Shown here one piece after another: positions 8,407 through 16,775 of a stretch of 64,000 bases of DNA (the first letter of the stretch is position 1; every line of letters starts with the position of its first letter). The stretch is from positions 62,001 to 126,000 of the forward strand of contig NZ_CAADFC020000028.1 of the NCBI RefSeq assembly GCF_900696085.1, written 5' to 3'. Position numbers and translations under genes: made by a program. The stretch comes from Bradyrhizobium ivorense (GTDB taxonomy: Bacteria > Pseudomonadota > Alphaproteobacteria > Rhizobiales > Xanthobacteraceae). The notes under the pieces were generated by a model that saw only the letters and a program-made list of their open reading frames with translations, was not told the DNA's origin and did not search any database.

Positions 8407-9027
8407 CTAGCCGGCTCGCACCGGGCGCGGCGCGGACCGCTGGGCCATGCTGATCATCCGCAGCGCGAACACAGCGGCGAGCGGGATCAGGAACAGCGCG
8501 TACAGCGGCATCTCCGGGATGCGCTTGCCGAACGACACCGCAAACTGCGCCAGCAGATAATAGCCGCCGACAAGATGCAGCGCGCGCCAGGCGCGCGGGC
8601 CGAGCATCGCCGCGGTGCGGTTGAACGAGGTCGCGGTCAGCGCGATGATGAAGGCATAGCCGATGCCGCCAAAAATGTAGGACACGACCGAGGTGGCGTC
8701 CGCGAAGCCGATCGGATCGAGCACCGCGAAGCAGCCGATCGCGACGGCATGGACGGCGTGCGAGGCCGCAAAGCTGACGCCGAGATAGCGGCGGTTGCGG
8801 CGCTGCCAGCGCGTCCAGGCGTTCGGCCAGAGCCGCGCCAGGGCCGCGGCGGAGAAGGCGAGGCAGAACAACAGCAGCGAGGTGCGCGCCGTGAAGCGGA
8901 TCACCATCCGCACGCCCTCGACCTCGAACTGCCGCATCCCAGCGATCCAGATCGAAAGCCCGATCAGGGTCAGCGCCAGCAGGGCGAACAGCCGCCAGCC
9001 CTCGAACCAGTCTTGACGCATCGCCAT
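8407..9027 (-). CDS. Ferric reductase-like transmembrane protein
   Basis: A 206-residue protein with about six membrane segments. Histidines within helices (SHAVHAVAIG and RALHLVGGYYLL) resemble the haem b ligands of the ferric reductase/MsrQ-like transmembrane family, suggesting electron transfer in the inner membrane. Reaction and partner are unknown. It is divergent from the TetR gene at 9139, and the shared 111-bp gap carries two operator-like palindromes, so it is probably that regulator's target. Its TAG stop abuts repeat B copy 1. A second in-frame ATG lies at 9021. Confidence 0.7.
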   Translation of the reverse strand: MAMRQDWFEGWRLFALLALTLIGLSIWIAGMRQFEVEGVRMVIRFTARTSLLLFCLAFSAAALARLWPNAWTRWQRRNRRYLGVSFAASHAVHAVAIGCFAVLDPIGFADATSVVSYIFGGIGYAFIIALTATSFNRTAAMLGPRAWRALHLVGGYYLLAQFAVSFGKRIPEMPLYALFLIPLAAVFALRMISMAQRSAPRPVRAG

Positions 9028-9046
9028 GTGCTGCCTCCCGTCTTTA

Positions 9047-9065
9047 ATGTAATCACCAGTTACAT
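9047..9065. promoter_or_regulatory. TetR-type operator, proximal to the membrane gene
   Basis: The palindrome ATGTAA-N7-TTACAT, 20 bp upstream of the ferric reductase-like gene. A second copy of the same core (TGTAATCA...TTACA) lies 43 bp away centre to centre, about four helical turns. Both lie between that gene and tetR. Confidence 0.7.
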
Positions 9066-9090
9066 AGCGGGGCGAGGTGTCGTCAATCGG

Positions 9091-9107
9091 TGTAATCAGC
9101 GCTTACA
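9091..9107. promoter_or_regulatory. TetR-type operator, proximal to tetR
   Basis: TGTAA-N7-TTACA, the partner of the palindrome at 9047-9065; the spacer shares TCA at its left end. Its position 31 bp before the tetR start suggests autoregulation. Confidence 0.7.
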
Positions 9108-9138
9108 TTCACAAGCCGGTGATGCTAGAGCATCCGGC

Positions 9139-9858
9139 ATGCGTCGCCCCGCCAAGAACCCGCCTGCCAAGAGCTCGCTCGCCAAACGCCGATCGCCCAA
9201 GCCGCGTGCGGCCGCGGCGCCTCCGCCGGCGGCCCGGCCCTATCACCACGGCGACCTCCGGCGGGTCCTGATCGAGGCCGCGATGCAATTGGTCGGCGAG
9301 GGCGGGCCGGACGCGGTCAGCGTCCGCGAGGCCGCCCGCCGTGCCGGGGTATCGCCGGGGGCGCCGTTCCGGCATTTCCCGAGCCGGGACGCCCTGATGA
9401 ACGCGGTGGCGGAGGAGGCGCAGCGCCGCTTCCGCGCCGAGATCGAGGCGGCGCTGGCCGGTGCGGCGCCGGGCGATCCGCTAGGCCGCTTCCGCTGCCT
9501 CGGGATCGCCTATCTGCGCTGGGCGATGCGGAACCCGACCCATTTCGAGATCATCTCCAGCCGCCGCTTTTTCGACCACGATCGCTCGGCCGAGGTCTCC
9601 AGCGACAATGCCGAGCTGATCGCGCTCACCGCGCGCACGCTCGCGGATGCGCATTCGGCCGGCCAGCTCGGGGCGCACGATCTGAAGCAGGTCCAGATCG
9701 CCGGCCGCGCGCTGGTCTATGGTTTTGCACGGATGCATATCGACGGCCACTTGCCGCGCTGGGGCGTCAGCGACGCGGAGGCCGAGGCGATGGCCGCAAG
9801 CATCGTCGATCTCTTCATCGCCGGGATCGCCCGGCGCGCGCCCGCGGCGAAAGGCTAA
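9139..9858 (+). CDS. TetR/AcrR-family transcriptional regulator
   Basis: A 239-residue repressor-type protein. An unusually basic, Ala/Pro/Lys-rich tail of about 33 residues precedes the DNA-binding domain, whose helix-turn-helix is AVSVREAARRAGVSPGAPFRHFPSRDAL split over about residues 57-85. The C-terminal ligand domain resembles the TetR_C WHG type (RNPTHFEIISS). It is divergent from the membrane gene at 8407, with two operator palindromes between. The ligand cannot be predicted. The basic tail could add non-specific DNA binding. Confidence 0.88.
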   Translation: MRRPAKNPPAKSSLAKRRSPKPRAAAAPPPAARPYHHGDLRRVLIEAAMQLVGEGGPDAVSVREAARRAGVSPGAPFRHFPSRDALMNAVAEEAQRRFRAEIEAALAGAAPGDPLGRFRCLGIAYLRWAMRNPTHFEIISSRRFFDHDRSAEVSSDNAELIALTARTLADAHSAGQLGAHDLKQVQIAGRALVYGFARMHIDGHLPRWGVSDAEAEAMAASIVDLFIAGIARRAPAAKG

Positions 9859-10028
9859 GCCGCGCAGCCGCTGACTACTCCGAATTCGCAGCGGCAAATT
9901 CATTGCGCGTTCATGACGATTCAATTACGGTTTTATGACGCGGCACAGATACCGGCTGTGCGGTGTGCCTCCTGGCCGTTGCCAGCCCAAGGCCGTTGCA
10001 TTGCGCCGGGTTGTATTGCGTCCCGCCC

Positions 10029-11741
10029 ATGGCGCCCGCGCCTCAGCAGAACTCCTCCGTTGCCGCACTGGCCGGCGGTCTTGCCGCGATCGGCATCTGG
10101 CGGCTGATGGCGGTCGCCGCGCCGCATCTCGGCGCGCTGATCGTGATGCTGCGGACCGAGACCGATTTCGGCTCGCGGCTCTGCTTCCTGCTGACCTGGG
10201 GCATCATGAACTTCCTGTTCATCGCCCTGCTGCGCAGGCCGGCGCTGTCGGGCGCGCTGTCGCTGACGTTGACCGTGATCGTGGTGCTGCTGTCGCGCTT
10301 CAAGCACGACGTGGTGCAGATGACCGCGAACTTCGTCGACCTGATGGTGATCGACCGCGACACCGCGGCGTTCCTGCTCACGATCTTCCCGAATCTGCGC
10401 TGGTCGATCATCGGCACCGGCCTTGTCACGCTGCCGTTGATGTACGCGCTGTGGTGGCTCGATCCGTTCCGCATCCGCCGGCTGCCGGCGGCGGCCGCCT
10501 GCCTTGCCTGTACTGCGGCGCTCTCCGGTTATGCCTTTGCCTGGCCGGATGAAGCCTGGCGCGGCTATTACGACGACGGCTATCTGTCGAAATTCGCGCG
10601 CTCCGGCGTCACCACGGTGTCCGATTTCATCGCGCACGGCTTCATGGAGTCGGACCCGGCCTCGAGCGAGACGTTGAAGGTGCCGCTGGTCGATGCCTGC
10701 CATCCGGCAGGCCGGCGCCCGAACATCATCATGATCCATGACGAGTCGAGCTTCGACATCCGCGCCGCCGCCGGCGTCAGGGTGCCGCCGGGTTATGGCA
10801 GCCAGTTCAAGTCCTACGACGGCGTCGCGCGCAAATTCCTCGCCGAGAGCAATGGCGGGCCGAGCTGGTTCACCGAGTACAACGTGCTCGCGGGGCTGTC
10901 GTCGCGCTCGTTCGGCCGCTTCGCCTATTTCGTCACCCGCATCGCCTCCGGACGGGTCGAGCGCGGCCTGCCGCTGTCGTTGCGCCGCTGCGGCTACGAC
11001 ACGCTCTCGCTCTATCCGGCCTTCGGCGGCTTCATGGGCGCGCGCGGCTTCCAGGCCACCACGGGCATTCAGCACTTCTACGACGCGCATGATCTGCATG
11101 CGAAAGATGTCGAGCCCGACAGCTTCTTCTACGACAAGGCGGTGAAGCTGATGACGGAACGGGAGCGGCCGGGCACACCGCTGTTCGCCTTCGTCTATCT
11201 CGCCGCCAATCATTTCCCTTGGGAGACGACCTTCCGCCCCGACATGCTGCCCGCCTGGAAGCGGCCGGGCAACGTGCCGTCAATCGACGAATATCTGCGC
11301 CGGCAGGCGATGAGCGCCAACGACTATGCGAGCTTCGTCGCGGCGTTGAAGAAGAAGTTTCCGGCGCAGCCGTTCCTGATCGTGCGCTATGGCGACCACC
11401 AGCCGGAATTCTCGCCGCAACTGCTCGACCCCGAGCTCGACGAGGCCGGCATCGGCAAGAAGCTGATGGATTACGATCCGCGCTACTACGCGACCTATTA
11501 CGCGATCGACGCCATCAACTTCGAGCCGGTGAAGAGCCCGGCCGTGATGGACACAATCGATGCTGCCTATCTGCCGCTGGTGATCCAGGAGGCCGCCGGC
11601 ATCCCGCTCGATCCGTCGTTCGAGGAGCAGAAGGCGATCATGCTCCGCTGCAAGGGCAAATTCTATTCCTGCAAGGACGGCGCCGAGGCGCGCCGCTTCA
11701 ACCGCATGCTGATCGACGCGGGCATGATCAAGGGACTGTAG
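10029..11741 (+). CDS. LTA synthase-like sulfatase-fold membrane enzyme
   Basis: A 570-residue protein with an N-terminal bundle of about five membrane helices and a large periplasmic alkaline-phosphatase/sulfatase-fold domain from about residue 230. Metal-site motifs are visible in PNIIMIHDES and in the C-terminal FLIVRYGDHQPE; the threonine in GPSWFTEYNVL is the candidate nucleophile by position. Related enzymes transfer phosphoglycerol or phosphoethanolamine to periplasmic glucans or lipids. The substrate here is unknown; an OpgC gene is present at 51848 but far away. ATG 10029 starts just before the first helix; the open frame continues to 9963 but with no better start. Confidence 0.72.
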   Translation: MAPAPQQNSSVAALAGGLAAIGIWRLMAVAAPHLGALIVMLRTETDFGSRLCFLLTWGIMNFLFIALLRRPALSGALSLTLTVIVVLLSRFKHDVVQMTANFVDLMVIDRDTAAFLLTIFPNLRWSIIGTGLVTLPLMYALWWLDPFRIRRLPAAAACLACTAALSGYAFAWPDEAWRGYYDDGYLSKFARSGVTTVSDFIAHGFMESDPASSETLKVPLVDACHPAGRRPNIIMIHDESSFDIRAAAGVRVPPGYGSQFKSYDGVARKFLAESNGGPSWFTEYNVLAGLSSRSFGRFAYFVTRIASGRVERGLPLSLRRCGYDTLSLYPAFGGFMGARGFQATTGIQHFYDAHDLHAKDVEPDSFFYDKAVKLMTERERPGTPLFAFVYLAANHFPWETTFRPDMLPAWKRPGNVPSIDEYLRRQAMSANDYASFVAALKKKFPAQPFLIVRYGDHQPEFSPQLLDPELDEAGIGKKLMDYDPRYYATYYAIDAINFEPVKSPAVMDTIDAAYLPLVIQEAAGIPLDPSFEEQKAIMLRCKGKFYSCKDGAEARRFNRMLIDAGMIKGL

Positions 11742-11744
11742 CGC

Positions 11745-11829
11745 CGTAGGATGGGTAGAGCGAGGCGAAACCCATCATGACGCCGCGCGGCGATAGGCGT
11801 GGGTTTCGCTTCGCTCTACCCATCCTACG
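11745..11829. terminator. Long inverted repeat between convergent genes
   Basis: Arms 11745-11774 and 11800-11829 match in 29 of 30 positions (outer part CGTAGGATGGGTAGAGCG), with a smaller CGCCG/CGGCG hairpin in the loop. It fills exactly the gap between the stop codons of two convergent genes, so it is well placed to end both transcripts, though no T-run is present. It also looks like a member of a dispersed repeat class. Confidence 0.6.
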
Positions 11830-13386
11830 CTATTTCCCAATCTTCTCCCAAAGCCACCTTGCTACGGCATCGGGTGACGACGACGCGTCGTTGCCCGACG
11901 CCCTCAGATTTGCTTCGCGCATGCCGGCGATGTCGATCTTGCCGAGCAGCGGCCGCAAGGCGGCCTCCAGCTTGTCGTCGTCGCGCCGCTTCGGCGACAG
12001 CAGCACGATCGCGTCATAGGGCGGGATCGCGTGCCGGTCGTCGTCGAGCACGACCAGATCGTATTTCGCGATCAGCCCGTCGCTGGTGTAACCGGCGATG
12101 ACGTCGATCTCGCCGGCAGCGACCGCGGCATACATGAAATCCGGCTGCATCTGCCGCTGGGTGCGGAACGCGAGCCCGTAGGTCTTCTGGACGCGGGCCC
12201 ATTCCGGCCGCGAGAAGAATTCATAGTCGCCGGCGATCGACATCGCCGGCGCGTGCGACACGAGGTCGGAGATCGAATGGATGCCGAGTTCGTTGGCGCG
12301 CTGCTTCGGCATCACCAGCGCATAGGCATTCTCGAAACCGAGCTCGCCGAGCAGGGTGATGTTCTGCCGCGCCAGCGTCTCTTTCAGCTCGCCGAGCAGC
12401 TCAGTGCGCTGCTTGGCGTCGGTGCGGTGGAACTGGTTGGCCCACAGCGTGCCGGAATAGTCGATGATGACATCGACGTCGCCGGCGGCAAGCGCCTCGA
12501 AGATCACGTTGGAGCCGAGCCCTGCGCGGGTCGTGGACGGCAATCCGGCCGCCTGCAGCCGCTGTGCGACCAGCGCTGACAGCACATATTGTTCGGTGAA
12601 TGTCTTGGCGCCGATGACGTAACGTGCGTGCGGGCGGGCTATTGCCGGCACCAGGGTTGCCGCGATCAGCGCCGCGATGCCGAGCCCGCCGAGCGCGGTG
12701 CGCAGCCGGCTGCGGTTGCGCAATCCGTGCTCGATCAGCGCCAGCAACTGGTCGACCACGAGCGCGAGCACGGCGGCGGCGATGCAGCCGAACAGCACGA
12801 ACACCCAGTTCTGGGTCTGCAGTCCGGCGAAGATGTAGTTGCCGAGGCTGGTCTGACCGATCGGCGTCGACAGCGTCGCGGTGCCGATCACCCACACTGC
12901 CGCGGTGCGGATCCCCGCCATCATCACCGGCAGGGCCAGCGGCAGCTCGACCATGGTGAGCGACTGCCGCGGCGTCATGCCGACGCCCTGGGCCGCCTCC
13001 AGCACGGCCGGGTCGACGCCCGACAGGCCCGTGATGGTGTTGCGCAGCACCGGCAGCATCGAATAGAGCGCGAGCGCCAGCACCGCCGGCAGGAAGCCGA
13101 ACGCGGAAAAGCTGAAGCCGAGCCAGGCTGCGGTCAGCGCCGCGAGCGCCAGCAGCAGCGGATAGAACAGCGCGAGCAGGGCGAGGCCGGGCACGGTCTG
13201 CACGATGCTGGCAAGCCCGAGCAGCGCGCCGCGCAGCACCGGCCGGTTGCGGGCGATGAGCGCGAGCGGCAGGCTGATGAGCAGCCCGAGCGCCAGCGCG
13301 GCGACGCTGACCCGCACGTGATTGCCGAGATAGTCGCCCAGGTGGCTGAGCGCCTCGCCCCAGCGTGGATCGGCGGACAGGCTCAT
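11830..13386 (-). CDS. OpuB-type osmoprotectant ABC transporter, permease fused to binding protein
   Basis: A 518-residue fusion. Residues 1-215 form a BPD-type permease with about six helices and an EAA-like loop (EAAQGVGMTPRQSL). After a linker helix, residues about 246-510 form an OpuAC-type binding domain (starting ARYVIGAKTFTEQY, with NVIFEALAAGDVDVIIDYSG), which would lie in the periplasm. Such systems import glycine betaine, choline or similar quaternary amines. The start ATG overlaps the stop of the ATPase gene by four bases (ATGA), so the two are translationally coupled. Substrate is inferred from family only. Confidence 0.88.
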   Translation of the reverse strand: MSLSADPRWGEALSHLGDYLGNHVRVSVAALALGLLISLPLALIARNRPVLRGALLGLASIVQTVPGLALLALFYPLLLALAALTAAWLGFSFSAFGFLPAVLALALYSMLPVLRNTITGLSGVDPAVLEAAQGVGMTPRQSLTMVELPLALPVMMAGIRTAAVWVIGTATLSTPIGQTSLGNYIFAGLQTQNWVFVLFGCIAAAVLALVVDQLLALIEHGLRNRSRLRTALGGLGIAALIAATLVPAIARPHARYVIGAKTFTEQYVLSALVAQRLQAAGLPSTTRAGLGSNVIFEALAAGDVDVIIDYSGTLWANQFHRTDAKQRTELLGELKETLARQNITLLGELGFENAYALVMPKQRANELGIHSISDLVSHAPAMSIAGDYEFFSRPEWARVQKTYGLAFRTQRQMQPDFMYAAVAAGEIDVIAGYTSDGLIAKYDLVVLDDDRHAIPPYDAIVLLSPKRRDDDKLEAALRPLLGKIDIAGMREANLRASGNDASSSPDAVARWLWEKIGK

Positions 13387-14171
13387 GCCGCGCCGTCCCG
13401 CGGCAGCAGCGCGCCGAGCCGCTCGGCCTGGCGCCGCGGCGTGCGCAAGAGCTGGCCGACGTAAGCGTCGGTGCTCGCCGACAGCTCCGCCGGCGTGCCC
13501 AGCGCCAGCAGCCGGCCGGCATGCATCACCGCGACGCGATCGGCGAGCAGCAGCGCCTCGGTCATATCGTGGGTGATCATGACGGTGGTCAGGCCGAGCT
13601 CGCGGTGCAGGGCGCGATAATCGTCGCCCAGCGCATCGCGGGTGAGGGGATCGAGCGCGCCGAACGGCTCGTCCATCAGCACGATGCGCGGCTTCGCAGC
13701 CAGCGCACGCGCCACGCCGACGCGCTGGCGCTGGCCACCCGACAGCTCGTGCGGCATGCGGTCGCGGTATTGCATCCGCTCGAGCCGCACCAGGTCGAGC
13801 AGTTCGTCGATCTGCGCCGAGATCTCCGCCTGCGGCCAGCCCAGCAGCCGCGGCGTGATGCCGATGTTGCCGGCGACGGTGAGATGCGGAAACAAGGCCC
13901 CGCTCTGGAAGACGTAGCCGATGCGGCGTCGCAGCAGGATCGGATCGATGCGGCTGACATCCTCGCCCTCGATCGCGATCCGGCCGCGATCGGCTTCGAT
14001 CAGCCGGTTGGCGAGCCTGAGCAGCGTGGTCTTGCCCGAACCCGAGCCGCCGACGATCGCCAGAAATTCGCCGGCGGCGACGTCGAGCGAGACATCGTCG
14101 ACCGCCACCACGCGGCCGGCGTCAAAACTCTTGCCGACATGCGCGTAGGCGATCAGCGGCGTTGCAGGCAT
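13383..14171 (-). CDS. OpuBA-type ABC transporter ATP-binding protein
   Basis: A 262-residue ATPase with Walker A GGSGSGKTT, Q-loop region YVFQSGALFPHLTV, signature LSGGQRQR, Walker B IVLMDEPFGALD and the switch histidine in MITHDMTEAL. It lacks the C-terminal CBS pair found in some OpuA ATPases. It energises the fused permease/binding protein encoded immediately downstream. The upstream 146 bp up to the small gene at 14318 hold nothing I can name. Confidence 0.92.
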   Translation of the reverse strand: MPATPLIAYAHVGKSFDAGRVVAVDDVSLDVAAGEFLAIVGGSGSGKTTLLRLANRLIEADRGRIAIEGEDVSRIDPILLRRRIGYVFQSGALFPHLTVAGNIGITPRLLGWPQAEISAQIDELLDLVRLERMQYRDRMPHELSGGQRQRVGVARALAAKPRIVLMDEPFGALDPLTRDALGDDYRALHRELGLTTVMITHDMTEALLLADRVAVMHAGRLLALGTPAELSASTDAYVGQLLRTPRRQAERLGALLPRDGAA

Positions 14172-14317
14172 TTCCTGGCGACCTCATGTCTCGCCGTCGT
14201 GACGACAGCGACAGCCCATAAAAGAGGGCTTTGACGTGAGCCGCAAGCGTGCGCTGCGCGCCTTCGCGGGCAGTTCCTATCCGCAATCAGCCCCTGGCTT
14301 CGAGGCCCGAGAGCGGA

Positions 14318-14533
14318 TCACACTTCGTTCTTGGGCACATATTTGCCCATGATGCACTTATAACTGCGCAAACGCCAATCGTGATACGGCCCTTTGGCGA
14401 GCCAATCGGCGATGCCGATTTGCGCATTGACCGCGCAGGTCCCCATGGTGATGCCGGATTGATCACTGGTTGTGACGACCTTTTCCATACAGAGTTGAGC
14501 ATTGCAGAGGATGGCGACGAGCGTAACGAGCAT
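14318..14533 (-). CDS. Small exported-looking hypothetical protein
   Basis: A 71-residue protein with a short hydrophobic start (MLVTLVAILCNAQLCMEKVV) and four cysteines. AAGGACC precedes the ATG at normal spacing. The four cysteines suggest disulfides in the periplasm, if the first segment is a signal or anchor. I do not recognise the family. An 18-bp sequence repeated in tandem lies 38 bp upstream of its start. Confidence 0.6.
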   Translation of the reverse strand: MLVTLVAILCNAQLCMEKVVTTSDQSGITMGTCAVNAQIGIADWLAKGPYHDWRLRSYKCIMGKYVPKNEV

Positions 14534-14570
14534 GATGGTCCTTATCGGTGGGATAACCCGGTCTGACAGG

Positions 14571-14606
14571 ATTTCTGAACCGACTCATATTTCTAAACCG
14601 ACTCAT
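14571..14606. repeat. Two tandem 18-bp direct repeats
   Basis: ATTTCTGAACCGACTCAT and ATTTCTAAACCGACTCAT follow each other directly with one mismatch. They lie upstream of the small minus-strand gene and about 190 bp before the HD gene. The 18-bp period is not an exact two turns but is near it, so a direct-repeat regulator site is possible. Confidence 0.6.
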
Positions 14607-14793
14607 GCAGGGTTCATGCCACTATCAGCGGCGGCGGTATCGTTGTGAGCAAGCCCGGGAAAGTACGGCCCGGCGAGCGACCGCCGCACCAGGCGGTGCG
14701 TAGCCGCCCGTCTGTGGATACGCTATACTCGCGGCCCAACTACGACCAAAGATCGAGGCCAGCGAGGAACGTTGCGCGGTCGGGGCTGCATCG

Positions 14794-15630
14794 ATGATGA
14801 CGTTACCTGAGTTGGCGGCACGCGCCCTGGAGAAGTTTCTCGCCGCGCATGTGAGCCGCACCTTCGGAGCCGCGCAGACGCGCTTCGGCGAACTGCTCCC
14901 GGCCGCCGCCCGCATCGCGCTGGAATGCATCGGCAACAGCGACGCGCTTTATCACAATGTCGAGCATACGATGCTGGTCACGCTGGCCGGGCACCAGATC
15001 ATCTGCGGCCGCATGCTGCACACCCATGTCACCGCAGAGGACTACACCCACACGATCATCGCCTGCCTCACCCACGACATCGGCTATGTGCGCGGCGTCC
15101 TGAAGGGCGACGGACCGGACGGCTATGTCATCGATGCGGCCGGCAGGAAGGTGGTGCTGCCGCGCGGCTCGTCGGACGCCGGCCTGATGCCCTATCACGT
15201 CGATCGCTCGAAGCTCTACGTTCTGGACCGGCTCGAACAGGTCATTCCGCTCGACCGCGAACGTGTCGCGCGCAACATCGAGGGCACCCGCTTTCCGGCG
15301 CCGGAAGGCCAGGAATATGACGACGAGGCGGCGATCGTGCGCGCTGCTGATTTCATCGGGCAGCTCGGCGATCCCAACTACATCCGGAAAGCCAACGCGC
15401 TCTATCACGAGTTCGAGGAGGTCGGCATCAACCGGCAGCTCGGCTACGAATCGCCGGCCGACATCGTCGACCGCTATCCGCAGTTCTATTGGAGCATGGT
15501 GGCGCCGCATATCCAGGGCGCCATCCACTCGCTCAACATGACGGCGCGCGGCCGTCAATGGATCGCGAACCTCTACAGCAACGTGTTTCGTGCCGAGCGC
15601 GAAGTCACGCTGTCCGGTCCGCAAATCTGA
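14794..15630 (+). CDS. HD-domain metal-dependent phosphohydrolase-like protein
   Basis: A 278-residue soluble protein. The first metal histidines lie in YHNVEHTMLV and the HD pair in ACLTHDIGYV; further conserved-type residues occur in the helical C-terminal half. HD proteins of this layout hydrolyse nucleotides or cyclic nucleotides; the substrate is unknown. A TATACT hexamer at 14724-14729 could be part of its promoter, but I see no good -35. The gene starts with two successive ATGs and either could be used. Confidence 0.78.
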   Translation: MMTLPELAARALEKFLAAHVSRTFGAAQTRFGELLPAAARIALECIGNSDALYHNVEHTMLVTLAGHQIICGRMLHTHVTAEDYTHTIIACLTHDIGYVRGVLKGDGPDGYVIDAAGRKVVLPRGSSDAGLMPYHVDRSKLYVLDRLEQVIPLDRERVARNIEGTRFPAPEGQEYDDEAAIVRAADFIGQLGDPNYIRKANALYHEFEEVGINRQLGYESPADIVDRYPQFYWSMVAPHIQGAIHSLNMTARGRQWIANLYSNVFRAEREVTLSGPQI

Positions 15631-15794
15631 CGCAGCTGCTGGTTCCCGATTTTCAACGCTGCTTTCAGGTCTTTCCCTGGGTGATCGGCGCGACCACCAT
15701 ATTTCGGCCTGCTTCAGCGGTTGCACAGTCGATCTAAATCAGCGACCTTGAAGCCATGAACCTTCCCGCCGACCGTGCTTTCGACCGATCCAGC

Positions 15795-16457
15795 ATGATC
15801 TCCCGTCTCGTACTGCTGATTGCCGTTGCGATCACCTGCTGGCCTGCGCTCGCGGCCGGCCCGGTCTATGATGTCGACATGTACGCGCTGATGTCCGGCA
15901 CCTGCCGCAACGTCAACATCGCCGGCCGCAACTACACCTGCAAGGCGGTGGCCTATTTCCACACCCAGAGCGGGCGCTCCGAATTCACCGTCGTGCTGGA
16001 CGATCCCGCCGACAGCAGCCACATCGTTTCGTTCTCCGGCGAGAGCGTGGGGCGGACCCAGGACAATCTGTTCGAGCTTGCGGTCGACCGCATGCTGCTG
16101 AAGTCGAAGGACCGGCCGCGGGTCGATGGGCTGCCGTCGCCGCTGGTCGAAATGTCGACCGGCTCGTGCCGGCAGATCGGAAGCTTCGTGACGCGGCAGG
16201 TGTCGAGCATCAGCTGTGCCGCCACCGACCGCAACGGCAAGACCTACGAGCTGAGCTTCCAATCCGATGGCTCGCCGATGACACTTCGCAAGTTGCGGCA
16301 GTCGGCGCTGCCGAGCGAGCGGCGGCGGGCGCGGCAGATCGCCCAGCTCGAATGCCGTCTCAAGGCCCGCGCTGCGCAGATCCTGCCGCGCGACACGCCC
16401 GCCTTCGTCATCCGCTGCCTCGGCGAGGACGACGGCAAGCCGGACAATCAGCAATAG
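15795..16457 (+). CDS. Exported hypothetical protein
   Basis: A 220-residue protein with a clear signal peptide (MISRLVLLIAVAITCWPALAAG, cut after ALA). The mature part has paired cysteines (TCRNVNIAGRNYTCKAVAYF, then SCRQIG and ISCAATD) and a basic Arg-rich stretch near residue 170. I chose ATG 15795, not 15756, because only the shorter form begins with the signal peptide. No known domain recognised. A small DUF3551-like exported protein follows 36 bp downstream. Confidence 0.7.
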   Translation: MISRLVLLIAVAITCWPALAAGPVYDVDMYALMSGTCRNVNIAGRNYTCKAVAYFHTQSGRSEFTVVLDDPADSSHIVSFSGESVGRTQDNLFELAVDRMLLKSKDRPRVDGLPSPLVEMSTGSCRQIGSFVTRQVSSISCAATDRNGKTYELSFQSDGSPMTLRKLRQSALPSERRRARQIAQLECRLKARAAQILPRDTPAFVIRCLGEDDGKPDNQQ

Positions 16458-16493
16458 CCGCGCGCCACCCGCGGTAACGACAAGGAGACTCTG

Positions 16494-16775
16494 ATGCGCC
16501 TGCGCACCTGTGTGATCGCCGCCCTTGGGGTGTGTCTCGTTGGCGTCGGTCTCACCGGGCCAGCCGCCGCGCAGGCCTACGATCCGAACTATCCGGTATG
16601 CCTGCGGGTCTATGGCGGCACGCTGACGTCTGATTACATCGATTGCAGGTTTACCTCGCTGCCGGAGTGCCGGGCCACGGCCTCCGGGCGGCCGGCGACA
16701 TGCTCGGTAAATCCGTTCTACGCCGGTCCGAAGCAGCCGCCGAAGCGCCGGGCGCATCGCTATCGCGATGAGTGA
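16494..16775 (+). CDS. DUF3551 family exported small protein
   Basis: A 93-residue protein with a signal peptide ending TGPAAAQA and a short cysteine-bearing mature part (PVCLRVYGG, IDCRFTSLPECRATA), matching the DUF3551 family that is abundant in Bradyrhizobium. Function unknown. AAGGAG lies before the ATG. Its last 16 bp overlap the 3' end of the convergent panE-like gene. Confidence 0.85.
   Translation: MRLRTCVIAALGVCLVGVGLTGPAAAQAYDPNYPVCLRVYGGTLTSDYIDCRFTSLPECRATASGRPATCSVNPFYAGPKQPPKRRAHRYRDE

Noticed and set aside
8137..9138. Long plus-strand frame leading into tetR
   Set aside because: It is antisense to the membrane gene and crosses the operator region; tetR starts at 9139.
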